Part shown: one piece after another, positions 46,139 to 53,896 of the stretch
Position numbering within the stretch: position 1 is the stretch's first letter
How the letters are laid out: every line of letters begins with the position of its first letter
Assembly: GCF_017349315.1 (NCBI RefSeq)
Contig: NZ_JAFMPP010000005.1
Coordinates: forward strand, 186,001 to 250,000
Origin: Jiella flava
Lineage (GTDB): Bacteria; Pseudomonadota; Alphaproteobacteria; Rhizobiales; Rhizobiaceae
Length of the DNA stretch: 64,000 nucleotides
Reading direction: 5' to 3'
Translations under genes and position numbers: made by a program
The notes under the pieces: generated by a model
Database searches by the model: none
Seen by the model: the letters and a program-made list of their open reading frames with translations, nothing else
Told to the model about the DNA's origin: nothing

Positions 46139-46174
46139 TGTGCGAGACGGGCCGTCAGGCCAGCGCGGGCGGCC

Positions 46175-46873
46175 TCATAGCCTTGCCATTGCCGCGAGGA
46201 CATCGTTGGTCAGGCTGCGGATATGGGTCTGCATGGCGCTCCGCGCCGTGGTCGGATCGCCTGAGCGGATCGCGTCGATGATCGCGATGTGCTCCTCGGT
46301 ATCGGGGCGGAAGCGAGATGGCAGCCCCGAGAGTTCATAGAGGCGCGTGGTCACGCGCAGCGACGCTATCACCTGAGCCATCACCTCGTTGCCGGACGCG
46401 TCGGCGATCATGTCGTGCAGCTTTTCGTCTGCCGCCCAATGGATTTCGGCCGGAACGTTCGGGTCGTCCCGCAGCGCCAGCATCGCTGTTTCGACCGTGG
46501 CCAGTGCTGCGGCATCGATCACCTGGACGGCGGCGGCAATCGCCTCGCCCTCCAGAAGTTCACGCAGCCGCATGCTCTGGAAATATTCGCGGTTGGAGAC
46601 GAGCCTCACCCGAAAGGGCTGGTTCATCTCCTTTTGGATGAGGCCGGTGTTCTGCAAGAGGAACATCGCCTCGCGCACCGGCGTGCGGGAGAAGCCGAGC
46701 TCGGCCGCGAGCTTTTCTTCCGACAGGATGTCGCCGCCGGCCAATTGGCGCTCCATGATCATCGCCCGGATCACGCTATAGGCTTTGCGGCCGAGGTTCT
46801 CGCCGTCGCCCGGTGCCTTCCTGCGCCGCTCGCCAGCGCCTTTGTCGCCGCCCATTGTGCTGCTTCGAGCCAT
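46175..46873 (-). CDS. GntR/FCD-family transcriptional regulator
   Basis: A 232-residue FadR-subfamily protein. The winged helix is KAYSVIRAMIMERQLAGGDILSEEKLAAELGFSRTPVREAMFLLQNTGL. The FCD domain carries metal-ligand-like residues in DEKLHDMI, EEHIAII and MQTHIRS. GntR/FCD proteins regulate carboxylate and amino acid catabolism and bind GT...AC palindromes. A GTATAC-centred palindrome lies at 50869-50892 in the divergent promoter of the neighbouring module, which is its probable target. GGAG ahead of ATG 46873 supports the start. Confidence 0.9.
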   Translation of the reverse strand: MARSSTMGGDKGAGERRRKAPGDGENLGRKAYSVIRAMIMERQLAGGDILSEEKLAAELGFSRTPVREAMFLLQNTGLIQKEMNQPFRVRLVSNREYFQSMRLRELLEGEAIAAAVQVIDAAALATVETAMLALRDDPNVPAEIHWAADEKLHDMIADASGNEVMAQVIASLRVTTRLYELSGLPSRFRPDTEEHIAIIDAIRSGDPTTARSAMQTHIRSLTNDVLAAMARL

Positions 46874-47126
46874 TATCGTCTCCAGCCAATCCGTTGAGGA
46901 CGCCAACGCGTTGCGCCAGCGTCGCGGTCCGCAGCCGGTCGAATCCGGCTTTCGAAAAGCCCCGCCGCGCGCAGACGGCGCGCCGCACCCGGTGAAAGGG
47001 CGCAAGCCTGTCTGCGGATGCGAGGCCAGCCGCGCCGGCGCTGCCCGGCCATCGGCCTTTGCGCCGGCCTGGCCCGAGCCATGGGCCGCGTCGATGTCTT
47101 CGCCGATGGTGTCATGGTGCGGCTGT

Positions 47127-47855
47127 TCAGTGCTTGAGGATTTTGGCGAGGAACTGAGCGGCGCGCGGCGAACGCTCGGTGGTGAAGAAGTCTTCACCCG
47201 AGCAGTCCTCGATGATCTCGCCCTTGTCCATGAAGACGACCTTGTTTGCCACCTTGCGGGCAAAGCCCATCTCGTGGGTGACGCAGACCATGGTCATGCC
47301 CTCCTCGGCAAGTTCGACCATGACATCGAGCACCTCATTGATCATCTCTGGATCGAGGGCCGAGGTCGGTTCGTCGAACAGCATGGCGATGGGATCCATC
47401 ACCAGAGCCCGCGCGATCGCGACGCGCTGCTGCTGGCCGCCCGAGAGATGGATCGGATATTTGGGGGCCTGATCGGCAAGGCCAACCCGCTCGAGCAGTG
47501 CCTCGGCCTTGGCCTTGGCTTCCGCCTTCGAGCGGCCGAGCACCTTGCGCTGAGCGAGCGTCAGATTGTCGATGATCGACAGATGCGGGAACAATTCGAA
47601 ATTCTGAAACACCATTCCGGTCTTCGCCCGCAACTTGGTGAGATCGGTTTCCGCCGCCCAAACGTCGGTTCCTGCGACCTCGATGCGGCCAGAATCGATC
47701 GGTTCGAGGCCGTTGATGGTCTTGATCAGCGTCGATTTGCCGGAGCCGGACGGGCCGCAGACGACGACGACCTCGCCACGCTCCACCTGCGTCGAGCAGT
47801 TCTTCAGAACCTCGAACTTGCCGAATGTCTTCGAGACCTTGTCGAGGATGATCAT
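47127..47855 (-). CDS. Amino acid ABC transporter ATP-binding protein (GltL/GlnQ-like)
   Basis: A 242-residue ATPase. Walker [10 protein letters not shown], signature LSGGQQQR, Walker [16 protein letters not shown] and the switch His in VTHEMGFA are present. It matches the single permease and binding protein encoded at 51950-53670, which have no ATPase of their own. The gene start overlaps the fused oxidoreductase stop by four bases, so the importer is split over two divergent transcripts but regulated together. Confidence 0.92.
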   Translation of the reverse strand: MIILDKVSKTFGKFEVLKNCSTQVERGEVVVVCGPSGSGKSTLIKTINGLEPIDSGRIEVAGTDVWAAETDLTKLRAKTGMVFQNFELFPHLSIIDNLTLAQRKVLGRSKAEAKAKAEALLERVGLADQAPKYPIHLSGGQQQRVAIARALVMDPIAMLFDEPTSALDPEMINEVLDVMVELAEEGMTMVCVTHEMGFARKVANKVVFMDKGEIIEDCSGEDFFTTERSPRAAQFLAKILKH

Positions 47856-50815
47856 CGGCGACTCCCATCAAAGCGTGAAATCAAATAGGGCGAGACGTCG
47901 AGGCTGGTGCTCCCGGTAATGACAAGCTCGCGGGTGAGCCGCGCGACGGCGGGTGCCAGCGTGTAGCCGTTGGAGGTCACGCAATTATAGAAGCCGGAGC
48001 GGCCGGGAGCCTCGCCGAGGATCGGGGCGCCGTCGATATTGACGTTCATTCCGGCCCAGCTGCGCAGGACATTGAGCCCGGCAATCTGCGGCACCACGCG
48101 CTGGGCGACCCAGAGATTGCCCTCGAGGCTGTCGAGCACGGTCGTATTCAGCCGCTGATGCTCGGCGTAGCGCGCGGGCCACGCGCCGCCGATGAGGAGG
48201 CCGCCGGTCGATAGTTGCTTGAGGCTGAGGTGGCGGTCGGCATGCGCGACGAGTTGTGTCATGAGCGGTGGCGCGCGCTCGGTGGTGATCATCTGCAGAG
48301 GCGCGCTATAGACGGGAAGGTCGAGGCCGACCATGGCGCCGATCTCGCGGGCCCACGGGCCGGCGGCGTTGATCACGATGCCGGCCCGGATCGTGCCGCG
48401 CGACGTTGTCAGCCGCCAGCAACCGCCGCTTCGCTCGATCGCCGTGACATTGGTGCCACGCTCGGCGCGGCCGCCCGCTGCTTTCGCCGCCTCGAAGGTG
48501 CGATAGGTCGCCGTCAGCGGATTGATCTTGCCTTCCTGCGCGACGTATTCGGCACCGATCAGATCCTCCGACAGGGCCGGAGCCAGCGCGCGCAGTTCGG
48601 CCCGGCCGAGGATCTCCGCCGCAATCCCGTAACGGCGCTCGACTTTTGCTTTGGCTTCGAGAAACGCCATGCCCGCGGGCGTTTCGGCGACCATCAATCC
48701 GCCGGTGACACGGATCTCGAAGTCGCCGCCGCAGGTTTGGGCGATCTCCTGCCAAAGCGTCACCGCAAAAGGCCCGAGTGGCAACGCCGCCGCCGCCGGC
48801 CCACCGCCGGCTTCCGCCTTGCTGCCGAAGTCGAAGGAAAGGAGCTGGACATGCAGGCTGCCGGCATTGGCGCCAGAGGCCTGGAGGTTGATGTCATCGC
48901 GTTCGATGAGGAGAACGTCGCGGCCCGCCCGCGCAAATTCAAAGGCAAGGCATACCCCCACCACGCCGCCGCCGATGACGGCGACCTCCACGTCCTTCTT
49001 GCCAAAGGGCGCCGCCGACGGCGCGCGGGCAAGGTTCGGCGATCCGGCGCGCTGATGGCCGCCCCATTCGGGCTTCTCGCGAGCCAGTGCTGCGGCCGGA
49101 AACGGCTTCACCGGCAGGCGTGGCGCGAATCCCTCGATCTCCCGTCGGCGCCCGGTTCGCGCCTCGATCAACCGGGCGGCGGTCGCGGCGCAATAGCGGG
49201 CCTGGCAGCGGCCCATGCCAAGCCGGGTGCGTCGCTTCAGCGTGCCGAGACTGTCCCAGCCGGCGTCGATCTCGGTGCGGATGCGGCCGAAAGTGAGGCC
49301 CTCGCAGCGGCAGAGGATGGCCTCGTCGGGAATGGCTGAAAGATCGGCGGGCGGCGCTGCGAAGAGGTTTTGGAGCGCATGCTGGAAGTGCCGTGCTCGC
49401 GTCACGCCGCGCCGCGCCCGACCGCAGTCCGGGAGGGGGCGGGCGAGGCCGAGCCGAGAAGCGGCATGGGCGCCGGCAATCGTGCCCATGCACTCGGCGA
49501 CGCGGGCTCCGGCAACGAACGCGCCGTCACCGACGGCATAGACACCGGGAATGCTGGTTTCACCGACGTCGGATGTCGCGACGCAGGGCGTGCCGAGATG
49601 GCGCGGGTCGAATGCGGTCTGGCAGCCGAGAGCCCGGGCGATCTCTGTCGAAGCGACAAAGCCGTAGCCGAGACAGAGCGCGTCCGCGTCAATCGTGTAG
49701 GCTTTGGCCGCGTCCGGCCGACCTCCGGCGCCGAGTGGAGCGAGGGTGACGGCCGAAACTTGTCCGTCACCCTTTGCCGCGATCGCCGCGTGGCCCCAAT
49801 CGATGGCGACGCCGCTTTTCGCGAGGATCGCATAATATTTCAGGCCCTCAGCCATCAGATCCGGTGCGGCGAGCATCGCTTTGGCAAGGCTTGGCAAGGC
49901 CGCGAAAGAGGGCCGCGCGGCCGCCTCGACGACGCCCGCCACCGTAATGCCGCGGGCGACGAGGTCTGCGGCGAGCTGCAGATTGAGCGGGCCATTGCCC
50001 GCGACGACGACTCGGCGGCCCGGTGACACGCCATAGGCGCGCGACAGGGTCTGTGCCGCACCCGTGGTCATGACCCCGGGCAGTGTCCAGCCCGGGATCG
50101 GGTAGGGGCGTTCATAGGCGCCGGTCGCGAGGATCAGCTTGCGGGGCCGGTATAAAACCGCCCGCCCGTCAATCAGCGCCAGGACTTCGTCGGGCCGGAT
50201 CGCGCCCCAGACCAGCGCGCCTTGGAGCGGTGTGATGCCGGCCGCGGCCAGGCGGGCGAGGAGCCGGGCGCCATGCCGGAACTGGCGGTCGGTCGGGCGC
50301 TCGGCCCGCAGCGACGGCGCCAACGGCTTATCGTACTGGCCGCCCGGTTCGGGCCGTTCGTCCAGCACCGCGACCGTGGCACCGCGCCGGCCGGCCGCCA
50401 GCGCCGCTGCCATGCCGGCCGGACCGGCCCCAACGACGAGAATGTCGACGGTGACCTCCGGTCGCGGCGCGTCCTGCGGCTTGTCGGCGAGCGGCGCCAG
50501 GTGATCGGCCCGGGTTCCAGCCGGCTGCGACGATCGCACCACCTCACCGCCGGTGATCTTGGTGAGGCAAGCCCGTTGGCCGGCGCGGCCGTCGACGGTC
50601 AACACGCAATCGTAACAGGCGCCCATGCCGCAATAGAGGCCGCGCCAGCTTTCGTCCTCACTCCCGCCGACATCAAAGCGCCGAATCGCGGCGATGCCGT
50701 TCGCCGCCAGCGCGGCCGCGATCGTCTCGCCCGGCAGCGCCTTTAGGGGGCGTCCGTCGAAGCTGAACGTCACGGGAGCGGCTGCGGGTCGGACATTGGG
50801 ACGAGGCAGACGCAT
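47852..50815 (-). CDS. Three-module fused iron-sulfur flavoprotein (HcnABC / opine oxidase / D-hydroxyproline dehydrogenase-like)
   Basis: A 987-residue polypeptide joining three subunits that are separate in most systems. Residues 14-95 form an HcnA-like [2Fe-2S] domain (Cys62, 67, 70, 83 in YCGMGACYDC...RAC). Residues 122-460 are an HcnB-like FAD/NAD-type domain with VVGAGPAGM, followed by a BFD-like [2Fe-2S] site (Cys502, 504, 537, 542). Residues 608-987 are an HcnC/DadA-like DAO domain with VAVIGGGVVGV. Relatives oxidise glycine (hydrogen cyanide synthase), octopine, nopaline or cis-4-hydroxy-D-proline. The DapA neighbour favours a hydroxyproline-like or proline-like substrate. ATG 50815 is assumed; GTG 50842 is also open. 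Confidence 0.88.
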   Translation of the reverse strand: MRLPRPNVRPAAAPVTFSFDGRPLKALPGETIAAALAANGIAAIRRFDVGGSEDESWRGLYCGMGACYDCVLTVDGRAGQRACLTKITGGEVVRSSQPAGTRADHLAPLADKPQDAPRPEVTVDILVVGAGPAGMAAALAAGRRGATVAVLDERPEPGGQYDKPLAPSLRAERPTDRQFRHGARLLARLAAAGITPLQGALVWGAIRPDEVLALIDGRAVLYRPRKLILATGAYERPYPIPGWTLPGVMTTGAAQTLSRAYGVSPGRRVVVAGNGPLNLQLAADLVARGITVAGVVEAAARPSFAALPSLAKAMLAAPDLMAEGLKYYAILAKSGVAIDWGHAAIAAKGDGQVSAVTLAPLGAGGRPDAAKAYTIDADALCLGYGFVASTEIARALGCQTAFDPRHLGTPCVATSDVGETSIPGVYAVGDGAFVAGARVAECMGTIAGAHAASRLGLARPLPDCGRARRGVTRARHFQHALQNLFAAPPADLSAIPDEAILCRCEGLTFGRIRTEIDAGWDSLGTLKRRTRLGMGRCQARYCAATAARLIEARTGRRREIEGFAPRLPVKPFPAAALAREKPEWGGHQRAGSPNLARAPSAAPFGKKDVEVAVIGGGVVGVCLAFEFARAGRDVLLIERDDINLQASGANAGSLHVQLLSFDFGSKAEAGGGPAAAALPLGPFAVTLWQEIAQTCGGDFEIRVTGGLMVAETPAGMAFLEAKAKVERRYGIAAEILGRAELRALAPALSEDLIGAEYVAQEGKINPLTATYRTFEAAKAAGGRAERGTNVTAIERSGGCWRLTTSRGTIRAGIVINAAGPWAREIGAMVGLDLPVYSAPLQMITTERAPPLMTQLVAHADRHLSLKQLSTGGLLIGGAWPARYAEHQRLNTTVLDSLEGNLWVAQRVVPQIAGLNVLRSWAGMNVNIDGAPILGEAPGRSGFYNCVTSNGYTLAPAVARLTRELVITGSTSLDVSPYLISRFDGSRR

Positions 50816-50868
50816 CGGGTTCCGGGGTCTCGCGGCGGTCACTGTCGAGCTGACTCTAGCGTATAAGA

Positions 50869-50892
50869 ATTTTCTTTGTATACAGAGAAAAT
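50869..50892. promoter_or_regulatory. GntR-type operator in the divergent promoter
   Basis: TGTATACA (50877-50884) is flanked by TTTTCTT and GAGAAAA, giving a 24-base palindrome with one mismatched pair. It lies in the short divergent region between the fused flavoprotein and the DapA-type gene. The GTATAC core suits a GntR/FCD dimer. A possible -10 TATGTT lies downstream at 50901-50906, so binding would block the DapA-side promoter. Confidence 0.65.
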
Positions 50893-50936
50893 ATTTTTGT
50901 TATGTTCATCCTGAAAACAGCGTTGAAAGTCGGTTC

Positions 50937-51830
50937 ATGACCCGAGCGCGCGGCACCTTCACCGTCCTCGTCACGCCGTTCACCCCGGACGGATCGGCCG
51001 TCGATGCCGCCAGCTTGCGGCGCTTGGTGAATTGGCAGATCGCGCAAGGGATCCATGGACTGATCCCGCTCGGCAGTACCGGGGAATTTCTGTCTTGTTC
51101 ACGTGAAGAGCGGCAGGAGATCGTCGAAATCTGCATATCGGAGGCGGCGGGCAGGGTGCCGGTCTATGTCGGCACTGGCGCCGAGGCGACCTTCGACGCC
51201 GTGGAGCTCTCGCGTGAGGCGGAGGCGATGGGGGCCGACGGCGTCATGATCATCCCGCCGTTCTATTCCAGCCCGACCGAGGACGAGTTGTTCGAGCACT
51301 ACCGCCGCATCGGCGAGGCGATCTCGATCCCGATCATGCTCTACAACAATCCAGCGACGGCGAATGTCGATCTGGTCCCGCGGATCGTCGAGCGGCTGAG
51401 CCGCATCGATGCGGTGCGTTCGATCAAGGAATCGACCCTCGAGGTGACGCGGGTGCGCGACATCATCGAGCTGTGCGGCGAACGGATCGACGTCTTCGCC
51501 GGTATTCTCGGCTATGAATCGTTCTGGCTCGGCGCGGTCGGCTGGGTGGCCGTTTGCTCGAATCTTTTGCCGAAGCAGTCGGCCGAGCTGTTCGATCTCG
51601 TCGATCAACGCTCGGACCGGGCGGGTGCGCTCGCACTCTATCGGAACATCCTGCCGGTCGTGCGATGGGTCGGCGGGCCACGCTACGTGTCGGCTTCGAA
51701 GGCGGGCCTGGCGATAATGGGACTGCCCGTCGGCGATCCACGTGCCCCGCGCCTGCCGCTTCCGCTAAGCGATCGGGCGGCTTTGCGAAAGACCCTGGCG
51801 AGCCTCTCGCTCGTCGGCAGCCTCGCGTGA
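50937..51830 (+). CDS. DapA/NanA-family aldolase or deaminase (possible Pyr4H2C deaminase)
   Basis: A 297-residue class I (Schiff-base) lyase. The GSTGE motif is at 46-50, catalytic Tyr136 lies in YNNPATANVD and Schiff-base Lys164 in SIKES. The family includes 4-hydroxy-tetrahydrodipicolinate synthase, N-acetylneuraminate lyase and delta1-pyrroline-4-hydroxy-2-carboxylate deaminase of hydroxyproline breakdown. Pairing with an FAD dehydrogenase of the opine/D-hydroxyproline type, under a GntR operator, resembles hydroxyproline catabolic loci. The epimerase and the semialdehyde dehydrogenase of that pathway are not adjacent. Confidence 0.85.
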   Translation: MTRARGTFTVLVTPFTPDGSAVDAASLRRLVNWQIAQGIHGLIPLGSTGEFLSCSREERQEIVEICISEAAGRVPVYVGTGAEATFDAVELSREAEAMGADGVMIIPPFYSSPTEDELFEHYRRIGEAISIPIMLYNNPATANVDLVPRIVERLSRIDAVRSIKESTLEVTRVRDIIELCGERIDVFAGILGYESFWLGAVGWVAVCSNLLPKQSAELFDLVDQRSDRAGALALYRNILPVVRWVGGPRYVSASKAGLAIMGLPVGDPRAPRLPLPLSDRAALRKTLASLSLVGSLA

Positions 51831-51949
51831 TTTGGGCTGGCCGTCTGGCCGGCCCCAACGACAGACGGGCCCGGATGCCCGCGCGACATGCGTGCAAGGG
51901 ACGAAACGCTGACCTTTCACCGGGCCGTGACGGCCATCAGGAGACCAGC

Positions 51950-52792
51950 ATGATCAGAACTCACGCCATCCTCGCCCTCGCCGGCGGCCTCGCATCCGGC
52001 CTCGTCTTCTCCATGGCGCCGGCGCTTGCCGCCGATTGCCAGCCGAAGATTCCAGCCGCGGATCTCGTTTTGGCCGGCAAGTTGACCATGTCGACCAACC
52101 CGACGCTGCCGCCGATGCAGTACGTCGATTCCGCGGGCAAGCTGAAGGGCATGCGCATCACCCTCGGCCGAGCAATCGCCAAGCGCCTGTGCCTTCAGCC
52201 GAACTACATCCGCATCGAGTTTTCGGCGATGATCCCGGGCCTTCAGGCCGGGCGCTGGGACATTATCAATACCGGCATCTTCTGGAACCCCGAGCGGGCC
52301 GCGATGATGAAGATGGTTCCTTACGAATCCCAGGCGATCTCGGTCTCGGTCCAGAAGGGCAATCCGGAAAAGATCACCAAGCCGGAGGATCTCGCCGGCA
52401 AGACCGTCGGTGTTGAGATCGGTGGGTTTGAGGAGGATAAGCTGAGAGCACTCGACAAAAAGCTTCAGGGCGAGGGCCTGAAGGCGATCGACATCCGCAC
52501 CTTCGACAATTTCGCGCTTGCCTATCAGGCGCTCTCGGCTGGCCAGACCGACGCCACCGTCAGTATCGATCCGACGGCCGCCGAATACGCCAAGCGGGGC
52601 GATTTCGATCGCGCTCTGTCAGGCCTGTTCCCCACGCCGGTCGCGCTCGCCATGAAGAACGAGACGCTGGCCACCGCGGTCGTCGGGGTGCTCAACGACA
52701 TGATGAAGGATGGCAGCTACCAGAAGCTGATGGCCCAATACGGCCTTCTCGCCAACACCAAGCCCTTCGCCTTGCGCGGCCCGAAAGTCTGA
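51950..52792 (+). CDS. Amino acid ABC transporter, periplasmic binding protein
   Basis: A 280-residue family 3 binding protein. A Sec signal peptide (RTHAILALAGGLASGLVFSMA, then ALAADC) ends near residue 27. The core KLTMSTNPTLPPMQYVDSAGKLKGMRI and LAGKTVGVEIGGFEED follow. The ligand is likely the amino acid consumed by the flavoprotein and the DapA-type enzyme. CAGGAG with suitable spacing supports ATG 51950. The DapA-type gene is 119 bases upstream. Confidence 0.9.
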   Translation: MIRTHAILALAGGLASGLVFSMAPALAADCQPKIPAADLVLAGKLTMSTNPTLPPMQYVDSAGKLKGMRITLGRAIAKRLCLQPNYIRIEFSAMIPGLQAGRWDIINTGIFWNPERAAMMKMVPYESQAISVSVQKGNPEKITKPEDLAGKTVGVEIGGFEEDKLRALDKKLQGEGLKAIDIRTFDNFALAYQALSAGQTDATVSIDPTAAEYAKRGDFDRALSGLFPTPVALAMKNETLATAVVGVLNDMMKDGSYQKLMAQYGLLANTKPFALRGPKV

Positions 52793-52813
52793 TCCTGGCC
52801 CGTCCTGCGGGTT

Positions 52814-52860
52814 CAAGCGCGCCGGGCCGAACCCGGCGGCTTTCAAGGACGGCGCGCTTG
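52814..52860 (+). terminator. Hairpin between binding protein and permease
   Basis: CAAGCGCGCCG (52814-52824) and CGGCGCGCTTG (52850-52860) form a perfect 11-base stem. An alternative inner stem, GCCGGG with CCCGGC, competes for part of the loop. It is placed like the hairpins at 9135 and 25459, immediately after a binding-protein gene. Confidence 0.5.
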
Positions 52861-52971
52861 GCATGATGGCCCCGGGGGCCTTCGATCTGACCCGCGCTCT
52901 TGACGACGACACCTGCCTGGCCCCGGTTCGGGGGATGCCTCGACGGACATCATCTCTTTGAGGATTTCGGC

Positions 52972-53670
52972 ATGGACATTCGCTGGAACTGGCCCGGATT
53001 CTTTGGCTATCTGGTCAATCCCTTCATTCTCGGCGGTGCGATCACGACACTCTGGCTGACGCTTGCGGCGATGGCTGGCGGTCTCGTTCTCGGCTGCCTC
53101 CTGGCGGTGATGCGCATGGCCGCTCCACGGGTCCTCAACTGGCCCGCGCGGTTCTACATCTGGATCTTTCGCGGCACGCCTCTGCTGGTTCAGCTGATCA
53201 TCATCTATACCGGCTTGCCGCAGCTCGGCATCCGCTTCGGCGTCGTCGAATCCGCCTTGCTCGGGCTGATTTTGAACGAGGCGGCGTATCTGTCCGAGAT
53301 CGTGCGCGGCGGCATCCTCGGCGTCTCCGCCGGCCAGTGGAACGCGGCCCGCGCGCTTGGCCTCTCGCCGGCGCAGGTGTTGACCTATGTGATCATGCCG
53401 CAGGCGACGCGGATCATCATTCCGGTTCTCGGCAACAGCGTGAACGGCCTCCTGAAAACGACTTCGGTCACCTCGGTCATCTCGATGGAAGAGCTTCTGC
53501 GCCGAACCCAGATGCTGATCCAGGAGAAGTTCCTGGTGCTGGAGCTGTTTACCGTTGCGGCCCTCTACTATCTCCTGATGACCACCGTCTGGCACTTCAT
53601 CCAGATGCGGATCGAAGCGCATTTCGGCCGCGCCTATTCACGCAAGATGGTCGAGCAGGATGCCCGCTGA
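52972..53670 (+). CDS. Amino acid ABC transporter permease
   Basis: A 232-residue GlnP/HisM-type permease. FRGTPLLVQLIIIYTGLPQLG and the EAA loop SAGQWNAARALGLSPAQVLTYVIMPQATRI are diagnostic. Only one permease gene is seen, so it may act as a homodimer. The ATPase is at 47127 on the other strand. GAGGATTTCGGC supports ATG 52972. The gap downstream to the convergent amidase (226 bases) shows no gene. Confidence 0.9.
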   Translation: MDIRWNWPGFFGYLVNPFILGGAITTLWLTLAAMAGGLVLGCLLAVMRMAAPRVLNWPARFYIWIFRGTPLLVQLIIIYTGLPQLGIRFGVVESALLGLILNEAAYLSEIVRGGILGVSAGQWNAARALGLSPAQVLTYVIMPQATRIIIPVLGNSVNGLLKTTSVTSVISMEELLRRTQMLIQEKFLVLELFTVAALYYLLMTTVWHFIQMRIEAHFGRAYSRKMVEQDAR

Positions 53671-53896
53671 TGCGGCGCGAAAGGCCGCAGTCGCGCCGCC
53701 TGGACCTTCTCCCGATGTCCGCCGCATCCACGCCGGGCTGGTGCATGGTCTCGCCGTCAATTGCGCGGCGCGTTTGACCGCGCGCGATGACTTCGCTCTC
53801 AATCGGCGGGAATGGCCGGGTGGGTGAAATTCCGGCTCGCCGTGCGGGCAGGGCAGCAGGCCAGGATGGGTGGCGAGATCGTCTGCGATGGCGCTC

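Noticed and set aside
46874-47126. Upstream extension of the GntR protein to 47263
   Set aside because: The extra residues are low-complexity Arg/Ser/Ala text and overlap the ABC ATPase gene. GGAG supports ATG 46873.
47852-50815. Reading the fused flavoprotein as a frameshift-joined artefact of two genes
   Set aside because: The frame is open throughout, the linker at residues about 570-607 has normal composition for the genome, and all cofactor motifs are intact.
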